Positions 9,151 through 17,716 of a stretch of DNA of 64,000 bases are shown in pieces. Position 1 is the stretch's first letter. Each line of letters starts with the position of its first letter. Where the stretch lies: assembly GCA_031425195.1 (NCBI GenBank), contig JANPIX010000004.1:96936-160935 (forward strand), written 5' to 3'. The stretch is from JANPIX01 sp031425195 (GTDB lineage: Bacteria > Pseudomonadota > Alphaproteobacteria > Rhodobacterales > Rhodobacteraceae). Made by a program: the position numbers and the translations under genes. The notes under the pieces were generated by a model. That model was not told the DNA's origin. It saw nothing but the letters and a program-made list of their open reading frames with translations, and did not search any database.

Positions 9151-9554
9151 TCTTTTGTCTCCCGCTCCGCAAACACGGACTGCGCCACTTCCAGCGCCTT
9201 TTGCATGGCGGGAACACCGCCGAACATCGACATCTGCCAGATCACTTCGGCAATTTCACGCTCTGTCGCACCCGCCGAAAGCGCATTCTTGATCGTCAGG
9301 CGCAACTGCGGCTCGCCAGCGGCACCAAGCACCGTCAGGGCCGCGATGGTCACCAGAAACCGCGTTCTGGCATCCAGGCCTTCGGGATTAAACGTCTTGC
9401 CGAAGAATACTTCGAGCATTTCCTTCGGCATGGCGGGAAACATCTTTTCGAACGCCTTCACATCCACACCTTCAAAGGCGGGCGTGAAAGCCTTGGCCAT
9501 TTCCTGCCCCTGCGCCATCATCTGCGCGAACAGCTTGGTGAAATCTTCAGTCAT
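9147..9554 (-). CDS. Carboxymuconolactone decarboxylase family protein
   Basis: A 135-residue all-helical protein of the CMD/AhpD-like superfamily. I place the start at ATG 9554 (MTEDFTKLFAQMM) because the upstream extension is Arg/Cys-rich and unlike the family. The core reads GLDARTRFLVTIAALTVLG, then AGATEREIAEVIWQMSMFGG, a typical CMD fold. The CxxC peroxidatic pair of AhpD is absent, so peroxidase activity is unlikely. It lies between nuoI and nuoJ and overlaps nuoJ as ATGA, so it is translated with complex I genes. Its role there is unknown. Confidence 0.85.
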   Translation of the reverse strand: MTEDFTKLFAQMMAQGQEMAKAFTPAFEGVDVKAFEKMFPAMPKEMLEVFFGKTFNPEGLDARTRFLVTIAALTVLGAAGEPQLRLTIKNALSAGATEREIAEVIWQMSMFGGVPAMQKALEVAQSVFAERETKE

Positions 9555-9636
9555 GCCAAACGCCCCTGCATCATCCGCAACGCGGCAGCAAACCCGCAAG
9601 GCGGCAGCAAACCCGGACCAAGGCGCGCATTCCCGA

Positions 9637-10140
9637 TCATCTGTAAGGTGCGTCGAGTTCAAGGTTGCGCGCGATTTCCGATTCCCAACGGTCGCCGTTG
9701 TCGAGCAGCTTTGCCTTGTTGTACATCAACTCTTCCCGAGTCTCGACACTGAATTCGAAGTTCGGGCCTTCGACGATGGCGTCAACTGGGCAGGCCTCCT
9801 GACAAAAACCGCAATAGATGCACTTGGTCATGTCGATGTCATAGCGCGTTGTGCGCCGTGATCCGTCTTCGCGCGGTTCTGCGTCGATCGTGATGCACTG
9901 GGCGGGGCAGATCGCCTCGCACAGTTTGCACGCGATGCAGCGTTCTTCGCCATTAGGATACCGGCGCAGGGCATGTTCGCCCCGAAAGCGTGGCGACAGC
10001 GGGCCTTTTTCGTGCGGATAGTTCAGCGTGACCTTGGGCGCGAAGAAGTATTTCAGACCAAGCCCGAACCCCTTGATGAAGTCGAACAGCAGAAAGTACT
10101 TCGCTGCGCGTCCGTAATCGACTGTGCGTTCCGGTCCCAT
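9637..10140 (-). CDS. nuoI: NADH-quinone oxidoreductase subunit I
   Basis: A 167-residue peripheral-arm ferredoxin subunit carrying clusters N6a and N6b. Two complete 4Fe-4S motifs are visible: CIACKLCEAICPAQC around residues 68-82 and CIYCGFCQEACPVDA around residues 107-121. The N-terminal amphipathic stretch YFLLFDFIKGFGLGLKYFF binds the membrane side near NuoH. It starts 1 bp after the nuoH stop and is of normal length. Confidence 0.97.
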   Translation of the reverse strand: MGPERTVDYGRAAKYFLLFDFIKGFGLGLKYFFAPKVTLNYPHEKGPLSPRFRGEHALRRYPNGEERCIACKLCEAICPAQCITIDAEPREDGSRRTTRYDIDMTKCIYCGFCQEACPVDAIVEGPNFEFSVETREELMYNKAKLLDNGDRWESEIARNLELDAPYR

Positions 10141-10141
10141 G

Positions 10142-11179
10142 TCAGCCCCCTATTGCCCAGCGTGCCCAAAAGCCGCCGAACACTTCAAATTTTGCCAGAA
10201 ACGCCACGATCACAACCCACCCGAGGCTCAGCGGCAGGAACACTTTCCAGCCGATCCGCATCAGTTGGTCATAGCGGTAGCGCGGCACGATTGCCTTCAC
10301 CATGGCGAACATGAAAAAGAAGAACGCCATCTTGGCCACCATCCAAAGCGCGCCGTCAGGCACCCCGGGGATGGGCGACAGCCACCCACCGAAGAACAAA
10401 AGGCTCATCAACGCGCACATCAGGAACATGGCGATGTATTCGCCGGCCATGAACAGAAGATAAGGCGTGGACGAATATTCGACCATGAACCCGGCCACAA
10501 GTTCGGACTCGGCTTCGGGCAGGTCAAACGGGGGACGGTTGGTTTCGGCAAGCGCGCTGATGAAGAACAGGAAGACCATCGGGAAATGCGGCAACCAGTA
10601 CCAGTTGAGCAGGCCGTAATCGCCATCCTGCGCCGCGACGATGGCGGAAAAGTTCATGCTGCCCGTCGACAGGATGATCCCGATGATGATCAGCCCAAGG
10701 CTGACCTCGTAGGAAATCATCTGCGCCGCTGACCGCAAAGACCCAAGGAACGGATACTTGGAGTTGCTGGCCCAGCCCCCCATGATCACGCCGTACACTT
10801 CAAGCGAAGAGACGGCGAAAACGAACAGGATCGCCACGTTGATGTCCGCCAGAATCCAACCTTGATCAAACGGAATGACCGCCCAGGCCAGAACCGCAAG
10901 AACGAACGACAACATCGGCGCAAGAAAGAACACGGGGCGGTCGGCACCAGCCGGAACCACGATTTCCTTGACCACATACTTTAACGCGTCGGCCACTGAT
11001 TGCAGCAGACCAAATGGCCCGACCACGTTTGGCCCGCGACGCAACTGCACGGCGGCCCAAATCTTGCGGTCGCCATAGACAAGGAACAGCAGGCTGATCA
11101 TCACGAAAGCGATGATCAGCAGGCTTTGCGCGGCGATCAGAACGGCGGTTCCGAAACCTGTCGAAAGGAAATCACCCAT
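10142..11179 (-). CDS. nuoH: NADH-quinone oxidoreductase subunit H
   Basis: A 345-residue membrane subunit that forms much of the quinone chamber. It contains YGDRKIWAAVQLRRGPNVVGP near residues 34-54, the E-rich cytoplasmic loop AETNRPPFDLPEAESELVAG, and the terminal RYRYDQLMRIGWK, all diagnostic of NuoH. The gene lies between nuoG (48 bp gap) and nuoI. No abnormality seen. Confidence 0.97.
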   Translation of the reverse strand: MGDFLSTGFGTAVLIAAQSLLIIAFVMISLLFLVYGDRKIWAAVQLRRGPNVVGPFGLLQSVADALKYVVKEIVVPAGADRPVFFLAPMLSFVLAVLAWAVIPFDQGWILADINVAILFVFAVSSLEVYGVIMGGWASNSKYPFLGSLRSAAQMISYEVSLGLIIIGIILSTGSMNFSAIVAAQDGDYGLLNWYWLPHFPMVFLFFISALAETNRPPFDLPEAESELVAGFMVEYSSTPYLLFMAGEYIAMFLMCALMSLLFFGGWLSPIPGVPDGALWMVAKMAFFFFMFAMVKAIVPRYRYDQLMRIGWKVFLPLSLGWVVIVAFLAKFEVFGGFWARWAIGG

Positions 11180-11227
11180 GGTCCGTCATGCCCCCGGATT
11201 GCGTTGCGATGCGCTTTAGCACTGGCC

Positions 11228-13240
11228 TTACTCCGCCGCCAGCGGCGCTTTGGCACGACTGTCCGCCATCGCCTGCAATTCGCCCATCAAGGCCGAGGCA
11301 CGGGTGATCACGTTCGTCAGGTAATATTGCGAAATGACGGTGCCGATGGGCGCATTTCCCATCTTGATCGGGCTGATCGGCTGCCAGGTATTTTCCGCAA
11401 CGTCATCAATGCGGCCAAGATGCGGGTGCGATTGCACAAGCGACGCGCGCAGTTGCGCAAGGCTGTCCCATGCAAAGGTCACGCCGATTTCGGCAGACAA
11501 AGCCCGCAGGATGGCCCAGTTCTCTTTCGACTCACCCGGTGCAAAACCAGCTCGGAACGCAAGTTGGGGGCGCCCTTCGGTGTTCACGAACAGTCCGTTT
11601 TCCTCGGTATAGGCGGCACCCGGCAAGATAACGTCGGCACGGTGTGCGCCACGGTCGCCATGACTGCCCTGATAGATGACAAACGGGCCGGCAGGCAGAT
11701 CGATGTCATCCGCACCAAGGTTATAGATCACCTCTGCCCCGTCGAGCGCAGCCGTGACACCGCCATCGGTATCAGCACCCACGTCAAGCGCACCAACGCG
11801 CGCCGCCGCCGTGTGCAGAACCAGCATCTTGGCCCCGCGCGCCTGAACAACCCGCATCACATGCGACAGCACAGCGCCGCCTTCCGGACCGTGCAAGGCA
11901 CCTTGCCCCACGATGACAAGATCAATCGGGGCCGCACCCGCATCTTCTGTGGCCAGTTTCACCAGCGCCGCCCGGTCAGTGCCCAGATGCGCATAATCAA
12001 ACGTCAGGTCGACTGCAGGCCCGATCAGCGACACCTTTGCGCCGGTTGCCCATGACTTGCGCAACCGTGCGTTCAGAACGGCCGCCTCCATCCGGGGGTC
12101 TGTGCCGACAAGCAAAATCGATTTCGCGGAGTCTATATCGGCAATCTGCGCTGTGCCGACATAGGCAGACCGATTGCCCGGAGGCACGCCGGACCCATCT
12201 GTGCGGCATTCGATCTTGCCGCCCAGTTCCCGAACCAGCGCCTTGAGCGAATAAATCGCCTCAACCGGGGCAAGATCACCCACCAGTGCGGCAATCTTCT
12301 TGCCTTTCATTGCCTTGGCCGTCACGGCCAAAGCCTCGGCCCAGCTTGCCCGACGCAGTTTGCCACCCTCGCGGATATAAGGCACGTCAAGCCGTTGCCG
12401 CCGAAGTCCATCCCAGACAAAGCGCGTCTTGTCGGAAATCCATTCCTCGTTCACGCCGTCATGGTTGCGCGGAAGAATGCGCATCACTTCACGGCCCTTG
12501 GTATCGACGCGGATGCTGCTGCCCAGACCGTCCATCACGTCTATGGTTTCAGTCTTGCTCAGTTCCCACGGGCGGGCGGTAAAGGCGTAGGGCTTTGATG
12601 TCAGCGCGCCGACGGGGCACAGATCGATGATATTGCCCTGCAGGTTCGAATTCAGCGTTTCGTTCAAATAGCTGGTGATTTCACTGTCTTCGCCGCGGCC
12701 GGTTTGACCCATCTGCGTGATGCCCGCCACTTCGGAGGTGAACCGCACACAACGGGTGCAACTGATGCAGCGCGTCATGTGGGTGGCAACCAAGGGGCCA
12801 AGATCCAGATTCTCGCTTGCCCGTTTGGGTTCGCGGTACCGGCTGAAATCCATGCCGTAGGCCATCGCCTGATCCTGCAGATCGCATTCGCCGCCCTGAT
12901 CGCAGATCGGGCAGTCGAGCGGATGGTTGATCAGCAAGAATTCCATCACGCCTTCGCGGGCCTTTTTGACCATCGGGCTGTTGGTTTTCACCAATGGTGC
13001 CTCGCCGTTGGGCCCGGGCCGCAGATCCTTGACCTGCATTGCACAGCTTGCCGTGGGCTTGGGCGGGCCACCCACGACCTCTACCAGACACATCCGGCAG
13101 TTACCCGCGATGGTCAGCCGTTCGTGATAGCAGAAACGCGGAATTTCCACCCCGGCGACTTCGGCCGCCTGAATGATCGTCATCGCGCCGTCGACTTCAA
13201 TCTCGGTGCCGTCGATGTTGATTTTCTTGAGGTTAGACAT
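11228..13240 (-). CDS. nuoG: NADH-quinone oxidoreductase subunit G
   Basis: A 670-residue iron-sulfur subunit. ATG at 13240 (MSNLKKINIDG) is preceded by AAGGA at a suitable distance and is preferred over an upstream TTG three codons earlier. It shows the N-terminal 2Fe-2S ligands (PRFCYHERL, CRMCLVEV, ASCAMQV), the His-ligated cluster region NHPLDCPICDQGGECDLQ, and the N4 cluster CISCTRCVRF with CPVGALTSKPY, followed by a molybdopterin-oxidoreductase-like domain that is inactive in this family. The start overlaps the small upstream gene by 8 bp. Confidence 0.96.
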   Translation of the reverse strand: MSNLKKINIDGTEIEVDGAMTIIQAAEVAGVEIPRFCYHERLTIAGNCRMCLVEVVGGPPKPTASCAMQVKDLRPGPNGEAPLVKTNSPMVKKAREGVMEFLLINHPLDCPICDQGGECDLQDQAMAYGMDFSRYREPKRASENLDLGPLVATHMTRCISCTRCVRFTSEVAGITQMGQTGRGEDSEITSYLNETLNSNLQGNIIDLCPVGALTSKPYAFTARPWELSKTETIDVMDGLGSSIRVDTKGREVMRILPRNHDGVNEEWISDKTRFVWDGLRRQRLDVPYIREGGKLRRASWAEALAVTAKAMKGKKIAALVGDLAPVEAIYSLKALVRELGGKIECRTDGSGVPPGNRSAYVGTAQIADIDSAKSILLVGTDPRMEAAVLNARLRKSWATGAKVSLIGPAVDLTFDYAHLGTDRAALVKLATEDAGAAPIDLVIVGQGALHGPEGGAVLSHVMRVVQARGAKMLVLHTAAARVGALDVGADTDGGVTAALDGAEVIYNLGADDIDLPAGPFVIYQGSHGDRGAHRADVILPGAAYTEENGLFVNTEGRPQLAFRAGFAPGESKENWAILRALSAEIGVTFAWDSLAQLRASLVQSHPHLGRIDDVAENTWQPISPIKMGNAPIGTVISQYYLTNVITRASALMGELQAMADSRAKAPLAAE

Positions 13241-13400
13241 GTTCTGCAATCCTTTGCCGCAGTGACTGCAGCATGTTTATGATCCAGCCGCCCAGACGGC
13301 CACGCGGCACGGTCACCTTGCCTTCGGTCCGTGGCAGGCTGGCAAGCCGCAATTCGATATCACGCATCGCAAATTTCGGGTCGAGATGGCCGTGGCACAT
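13233..13400 (-). CDS. Small conserved-looking protein between nuoF cluster and nuoG
   Basis: A 55-residue protein starting MCHGHLDPKFAMRDIELRL at ATG 13400 and ending EHV with its stop inside the nuoG start (8-bp overlap). It begins 4 bp after the stop of the DUF3291-like gene and is co-oriented. The CHGHxDP start resembles small nuo-operon proteins I recall from Rhodobacteraceae, but no function is known to me. The Cys-His-His cluster could bind a metal; this is speculation. The tight fit between its neighbours and the absence of frame breaks support a real gene. Confidence 0.6.
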   Translation of the reverse strand: MCHGHLDPKFAMRDIELRLASLPRTEGKVTVPRGRLGGWIINMLQSLRQRIAEHV

Positions 13401-13404
13401 GGCG

Positions 13405-13899
13405 CTACTCCGCTGCGGTGCGCGCACAGCCGTGGGTTTTCCACGCTGTCGCCTGTTTCAGATAAGACCAGCTAAAGGCATCGTCGCTGTCACCCTGCGC
13501 CTGAAGAAGGTCAAGACGGGCCAATGCCTCATTCAGGGTCGGACGGTGGCCCGCAGGCACCCACCACATCACGAAATGCATCTTTCCCAACACCTCGAAC
13601 CAGTCGGCGCGGCGTTCATAGAACGCACGGTGCACTGTATTCCAGACGAAATTCTCAAGTGTTTCAACGCTTTCCCAGACTGTCAGGTTCGACACATATT
13701 GTGCGTCACCATCAATCTTTGCCTCGGTGTTGCCATTTCCGGGTTCGCCCGAACCTTCCATCATCCAAACAAAGCCGGGCATCCGTTTGCCCAGGCTGTT
13801 CACACGGTCCAATGCACCCATGAATTCGGCGACGCGTGGATCATCCGTTGTCGCAAGCAGACGCCCCACGTTCAACTCTGCCAGATGCATGCCGATCAT
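13405..13899 (-). CDS. DUF3291 domain-containing protein
   Basis: A 164-residue protein starting at ATG 13899 (MIGMHLAELNVGRLL), which overlaps the upstream lipoprotein stop as ATGA. It has the features of DUF3291: an AELNVGRL strand, DDPRVAEFMGALDRVN, FVWMMEG, LTVWESVETLENFVW, and the closing MHFVMWWVPAGHRPTLNEAL. These are dimeric alpha-beta barrel-like proteins of unknown role, related to heme-degrading/monooxygenase folds. An in-frame upstream extension to 13986 is Arg/Gly-rich and overlaps the lipoprotein gene, so it was rejected. It belongs to the accessory block between nuoF and nuoG. Confidence 0.85.
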   Translation of the reverse strand: MIGMHLAELNVGRLLATTDDPRVAEFMGALDRVNSLGKRMPGFVWMMEGSGEPGNGNTEAKIDGDAQYVSNLTVWESVETLENFVWNTVHRAFYERRADWFEVLGKMHFVMWWVPAGHRPTLNEALARLDLLQAQGDSDDAFSWSYLKQATAWKTHGCARTAAE

Positions 13900-14267
13900 G
13901 CGCAGGCCCCCTCGAACGCCCAGACACCCAGTGCTGCCACCCGACCCACCGCGCGGTCGTCGAACCGGCCACCGGCCTGAGAGCATCCTGCGACGGCGGC
14001 GGCCTTGGCCACCTTGCCATCGGCCTGCCCCAAAGGCGTACCCCCACGCGTCACACGAACGGTCATGCCCGTGACGGCCGTGGCCCCTGCCTTGCTGATG
14101 ATCAGACCCGAATTGCCCGGCATCACGCTGGCGAGATAGCGTGCATCGCCCAATGCCACCTCTTGTTGGCTGGCCCTTGCAAGCCCGCCAGTTGCGGCAT
14201 CACGCATCGGCGTGCTGCATGCCGAAACAGTAACCAAGGCAATCAACAGAGCGGACAACCGTTTCAT
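13896..14267 (-). CDS. Small lipoprotein of unknown function
   Basis: A 123-residue protein with a lipoprotein signal: MKRLSALLIALVTVSAC, lipobox VSAC with Cys17 as the lipidation site. The mature part is Ala/Gly-rich with two more cysteines and resembles no family I can name. It starts inside the nuoF stop (14264-14267, ATGA) and its own stop overlaps the DUF3291 gene, so it is translationally coupled on both sides. It is probably anchored in the periplasm or outer membrane. Confidence 0.75.
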   Translation of the reverse strand: MKRLSALLIALVTVSACSTPMRDAATGGLARASQQEVALGDARYLASVMPGNSGLIISKAGATAVTGMTVRVTRGGTPLGQADGKVAKAAAVAGCSQAGGRFDDRAVGRVAALGVWAFEGACA

Positions 14268-15559
14268 TCTGCAGCCATCGCCCCGATACGACCCGTCTTG
14301 CGGGCCTTGATACGATCTTCGATTTCTTCGCGGAACGCCCGCACCAGCCCCTGAATGGGCCAGGCGGCCGCATCACCAAGGGCGCAGATCGTGTGCCCTT
14401 CCACCTGCTTCGTGACGCTCAGCAGCATGTCGATTTCTTCAACTTCTGCCTCGCCGCGCACCAACCGGTCCATCACACGCATCATCCAGCCGGTGCCTTC
14501 GCGGCAGGGTGTGCACTGGCCACAGCTTTCATGCTTGTAGAATTTCGACAGCCGCCAGATCGCCTTGATGACATCGGTCGACTGATCCATCACGATCACC
14601 GCCGCTGTGCCCAGACCCGACCGCTGTTCGCGCAGCCAGTCAAAATCCATGATCGCATCGTCGCACTGCGCAGCCGTCAACAGGGGTACGGACGATCCGC
14701 CGGGGATAATGGCCTTGAGGTTTTTCCAGCCACCGCGAACGCCGCCGCAGTGCCGGTCGAGGAGTTCCCTCAGCGGAATGGACATCGCCTCTTCCACGAC
14801 GCAGGGGTTGGTGACATGGCCGGAGATGCCGAAAATCTTGGTTCCGGTATTATTGGGCCGCCCGAACGACGCGAACCAGTCTGCCCCGCGCCGCAGGATT
14901 GTCGGGACAACGGCAATCGATTCCACATTGTTCACCGTGGTAGGGCAACCATACAGCCCCGACCCCGCCGGGAACGGCGGTTTCATGCGGGGCATGCCCT
15001 TTTTGCCTTCCAGACTTTCCAGAAGTGCTGTTTCTTCACCACAGATATAGGCGCCTGCACCGTGGTGCAGGTACAGGTCAAAGTCATAGCCCGACCCGGC
15101 CGCGTTCTTGCCCAACAGACCGGCATCATATGCCTCGTCTATGGCGGCCTGAAGCGCCTCGCGTTCGCGGATGTATTCGCCACGGATATAGATGTACCCC
15201 GCGACCGCATTCATCGCAAAGCCGGCAATCAGACAGCCTTCGATCAAGGTATGCGGATCGTGGCGCATGATTTCGCGGTCTTTGCACGTTCCGGGTTCGG
15301 ATTCGTCCGCGTTCACCACAAGATAGCTCGGTCGCCCATCCGACTGTTTGGGCATGAACGACCATTTCAGGCCGGTCGGGAACCCTGCCCCACCGCGCCC
15401 GCGCAGACCCGACGCCTTCATCTGGTCAATGATCCAGTCGCGGCCCTGCTTGATAAACCCATCCGTCCCCGACCAATGGCCACGCTGCCGCGCGCCCGCC
15501 AGTGTGCGGTCGTGCATTCCGTACAGGTTCGTAAAGATCCGGTCCTGATCTTTCAGCAT
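14264..15559 (-). CDS. nuoF: NADH-quinone oxidoreductase subunit F
   Basis: The NADH-oxidising flavoprotein of complex I, 431 residues from ATG 15559 (MLKDQDRIFTNLYG). Visible are the NADH/FMN glycine motif GLRGRGGAGFPTGLKW near residue 55, NADESEPGTCKDREI, the ICGEETALLES loop, and the N3 cluster ligands ESCGQCTPCREGT with TICALGDAAAWP near the C-terminus. An in-frame TTG two codons earlier is less likely. It is 10 bp downstream of the DUF5337 gene. Confidence 0.97.
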   Translation of the reverse strand: MLKDQDRIFTNLYGMHDRTLAGARQRGHWSGTDGFIKQGRDWIIDQMKASGLRGRGGAGFPTGLKWSFMPKQSDGRPSYLVVNADESEPGTCKDREIMRHDPHTLIEGCLIAGFAMNAVAGYIYIRGEYIREREALQAAIDEAYDAGLLGKNAAGSGYDFDLYLHHGAGAYICGEETALLESLEGKKGMPRMKPPFPAGSGLYGCPTTVNNVESIAVVPTILRRGADWFASFGRPNNTGTKIFGISGHVTNPCVVEEAMSIPLRELLDRHCGGVRGGWKNLKAIIPGGSSVPLLTAAQCDDAIMDFDWLREQRSGLGTAAVIVMDQSTDVIKAIWRLSKFYKHESCGQCTPCREGTGWMMRVMDRLVRGEAEVEEIDMLLSVTKQVEGHTICALGDAAAWPIQGLVRAFREEIEDRIKARKTGRIGAMAAE

Positions 15560-15569
15560 CAACAAGCCC

Positions 15570-15794
15570 TCAACTTCCCCGGCGTTTCCGCCACATCTGA
15601 AACGTCACGATCAGCGCCCACAGGAACGCCGCCATTGCGGACAGATCGAACAGGAACGCGAAACGCGCCTCCCACCCAAACTGTCCACCCAGCCACTGAG
15701 CGGCGATCCAAAGGATCGCCGTCACGGCAATCACCAGCCCAACCAACCGGGCCTGGCGCGCGATAGCGGCGTCCTGCGGAGTTGGTGTTGGCAT
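15570..15794 (-). CDS. DUF5337 domain-containing membrane protein
   Basis: A 74-residue protein starting at ATG 15794 (MPTPTPQDAAIARQARL), which shares one base with the upstream stop as TGATG. It has two hydrophobic helices (LVGLVIAVTAILWIAAQWLGG and LFDLSAMAAFLWALIVTFQ, each close to 20 residues) and a basic C-terminus WRKRRGS. This is the DUF5337 pattern found in Rhodobacteraceae nuo operons. Function is unknown; the location suggests a link to complex I assembly or the membrane arm. The frame stays open upstream to 15875, but that part lies over the preceding gene. Confidence 0.85.
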   Translation of the reverse strand: MPTPTPQDAAIARQARLVGLVIAVTAILWIAAQWLGGQFGWEARFAFLFDLSAMAAFLWALIVTFQMWRKRRGS

Positions 15795-16456
15795 CAGAAT
15801 TCTTTTCCACTGTCGAGTGCTTCCAGAAACGCAGGGGCACCCATGTCTATCACGGCGCGTGCCTGTGGAACCCATCGATCGCGACTAACGCGGCCCTTGA
15901 ACCCTTCCAGATTCTGATCGACCCAACTGATCTCGTCATCCGTCCAGGCCGCGATCTGGTCAAAATGGTAAAACCCAAGACCGTGGCAAAGGATTTCAAG
16001 CTTCGGGCCGACGCCCTTGATGATCTTGAGATCATCGGCAACACCCTTGCGTGGGGCCTTGAGAACCTTTGGTTTTTTCGGCCCGACTGACGGAACGGCA
16101 GCCAGCACCGGTTTTGCCGCTGCCGCCGATTTTGCTGCGGGCGCTGCCTTTTTCGACGTGGTGGGTGCTGCTGCCGCCAAGGCAGGTTCTGCCATCATGT
16201 CGGCCGCCTTGGCCATCGGGATAACAGTCGCATCTGGCGCAGGGGATGCGGCCACACGGTTTACTACAGGGGCGGGCTGACCGGCAAGCCAGGTCAACAT
16301 CAGCCCGACCAACAGGAACATCACAGCGGAAATGGCCATCGCAGGCATCATGTCAAACTGACCAACGGCAAGGCACAGGCCCAACGCAACGGCACCGATG
16401 ACCGCTGCCAACGTCCAACCGCCCAACCACGGGCCACCCTTGAATTCGTGTTCCAT
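15794..16456 (-). CDS. Membrane protein with C-terminal helix-hairpin-helix domain
   Basis: About 220 residues from ATG 16456 (MEHEFKGGPWLGG), chosen because GGGGA lies 8 bases upstream. Two hydrophobic helices occupy roughly residues 14-60, followed by an Ala/Pro/Lys-rich linker and a C-terminal domain beginning DDLKIIKGVGPKLEIL, then GFYHFDQIAAWTDDEISWVD. That domain is of the H3TH/helix-hairpin-helix type (COG3743-like) and is nearly identical in pattern to the tail of the adjacent NuoE. The linker is typical of a flexible tether. It could recruit or stabilise the NADH-dehydrogenase module at the membrane, which is inference from the shared domain and position. Confidence 0.8.
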   Translation of the reverse strand: MEHEFKGGPWLGGWTLAAVIGAVALGLCLAVGQFDMMPAMAISAVMFLLVGLMLTWLAGQPAPVVNRVAASPAPDATVIPMAKAADMMAEPALAAAAPTTSKKAAPAAKSAAAAKPVLAAVPSVGPKKPKVLKAPRKGVADDLKIIKGVGPKLEILCHGLGFYHFDQIAAWTDDEISWVDQNLEGFKGRVSRDRWVPQARAVIDMGAPAFLEALDSGKEF

Positions 16457-16542
16457 TTTCGTCGTCCCCATATTGCCCCGCATCCGGGCTCACGTTTCTA
16501 TCTGCAGCCGTTATGTCCTATTCCGTGCCAAACTGTCATTTG

Positions 16543-17652
16543 TCAGCGTTTCTTCATCAGATCGCGCGCCTGTGTCACCCAGTTGTCGCGGGTCACGCGG
16601 CCCTTGAAACCTTCCAGATTGTCGTCAACCCACGCGATTTCGGCGGGCGTCCAGGCGGCAATTTGATCAAAATGATAAAATCCAAGCCTGTGGCACAGGG
16701 CTTCCAGCTTTGGACCGATACCGACGATGGCCTTCAGGTCGTCAGCACGGCCTTCCCGGGGTGCGGTTATGCCCGCAGGTTTGCCCGAATGGGCCACAGA
16801 CGCGGGTTTGCCAACAGAATCGGCAGGCGCTTCTTGCAGGGTGATGCCACTTTTGTCCAGAACGGCATCACGCCCCGGCAATGGCTCCAACTCTGGCCCT
16901 TTGGCGGGGGTTGCGGGTTCTGCCGGATGATCGGGTCTTGACGCGCGCCCAAGCCACGGCGTCAGCATCGGAACCTCGTCCCCCTGAATACGCTTGACCG
17001 TATCGCGAAGGTCCACCGCCAGCTGCGCGCTTGCGTTGTATTTCGTGCGCCCGGAATCGTGCTCTTTCAGACTGGTCAGCCCGCCCAACGGCTCTGACGC
17101 ATATCGCCCATTCTGCGGCCCCGGCACCGGCACTTCGCCCGCGGAAAAACGGGTGATAAGCGCGCGAAGCTTGTCGGGCGTCAGATCTTCGTAATAATCC
17201 TTGCCGATCTGGGCCATCGGCGCATTGGTACACGCCCCCAGACATTCCACTTCTTCCCACGAAAACTTGCCATCTGCCGACGGGATATGCGCCTTTGGGT
17301 TGATCATTTCGCGGCAGACGGCAACCAGATCTTCCGCCCCGCAAATCATGCAGGACGTGGTGCCGCATATCTGAATATGGGCCACCGATCCAACCGGTTG
17401 CAGTTGGAACATGAAATAGAACGTCGCCACTTCCAACGCGCGGATATAGGCCATGCCCAGCATGTCGGCCACATGTTCAATGGCCGGGCGGGACAACCAG
17501 CCTTCCTGTTCCTGCGCGCGCCACAGCAGCGGGATGATGGCACTTGCCTGCCGCCCTTCAGGGTATTTCGTCATCTGTCCGCGTGCCCATTCAAGATTGG
17601 CCGGAGTGAAGTTGAACGAGGCAGGCTGAACAGGATGAAGACGGCGGAGCAT
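16543..17652 (-). CDS. nuoE: NADH-quinone oxidoreductase subunit E with C-terminal helix-hairpin-helix extension
   Basis: A 369-residue version of the 2Fe-2S thioredoxin-fold subunit, starting at ATG 17652 (MLRRLHPVQPASF) with AAGGT upstream. The cluster ligands are present as CGTTSC and later CLGAC. The family is usually 160-240 residues; here a Pro/Glu-rich linker and a C-terminal DDLKAIVGIGPKLEAL...HFDQIAAW domain (about residues 305-369) are added. The same domain ends the neighbouring gene product, so one probably arose by duplication. The open frame further upstream, to 17919, lies in the wrong frame of nuoD and is not coding. Confidence 0.94.
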   Translation of the reverse strand: MLRRLHPVQPASFNFTPANLEWARGQMTKYPEGRQASAIIPLLWRAQEQEGWLSRPAIEHVADMLGMAYIRALEVATFYFMFQLQPVGSVAHIQICGTTSCMICGAEDLVAVCREMINPKAHIPSADGKFSWEEVECLGACTNAPMAQIGKDYYEDLTPDKLRALITRFSAGEVPVPGPQNGRYASEPLGGLTSLKEHDSGRTKYNASAQLAVDLRDTVKRIQGDEVPMLTPWLGRASRPDHPAEPATPAKGPELEPLPGRDAVLDKSGITLQEAPADSVGKPASVAHSGKPAGITAPREGRADDLKAIVGIGPKLEALCHRLGFYHFDQIAAWTPAEIAWVDDNLEGFKGRVTRDNWVTQARDLMKKR

Positions 17653-17716
17653 CAGAAGGTGACCTTGAAACAGATTGAAACCGATGGACGGATTGCTTGG
17701 GCGCGGGCAGGCAACG

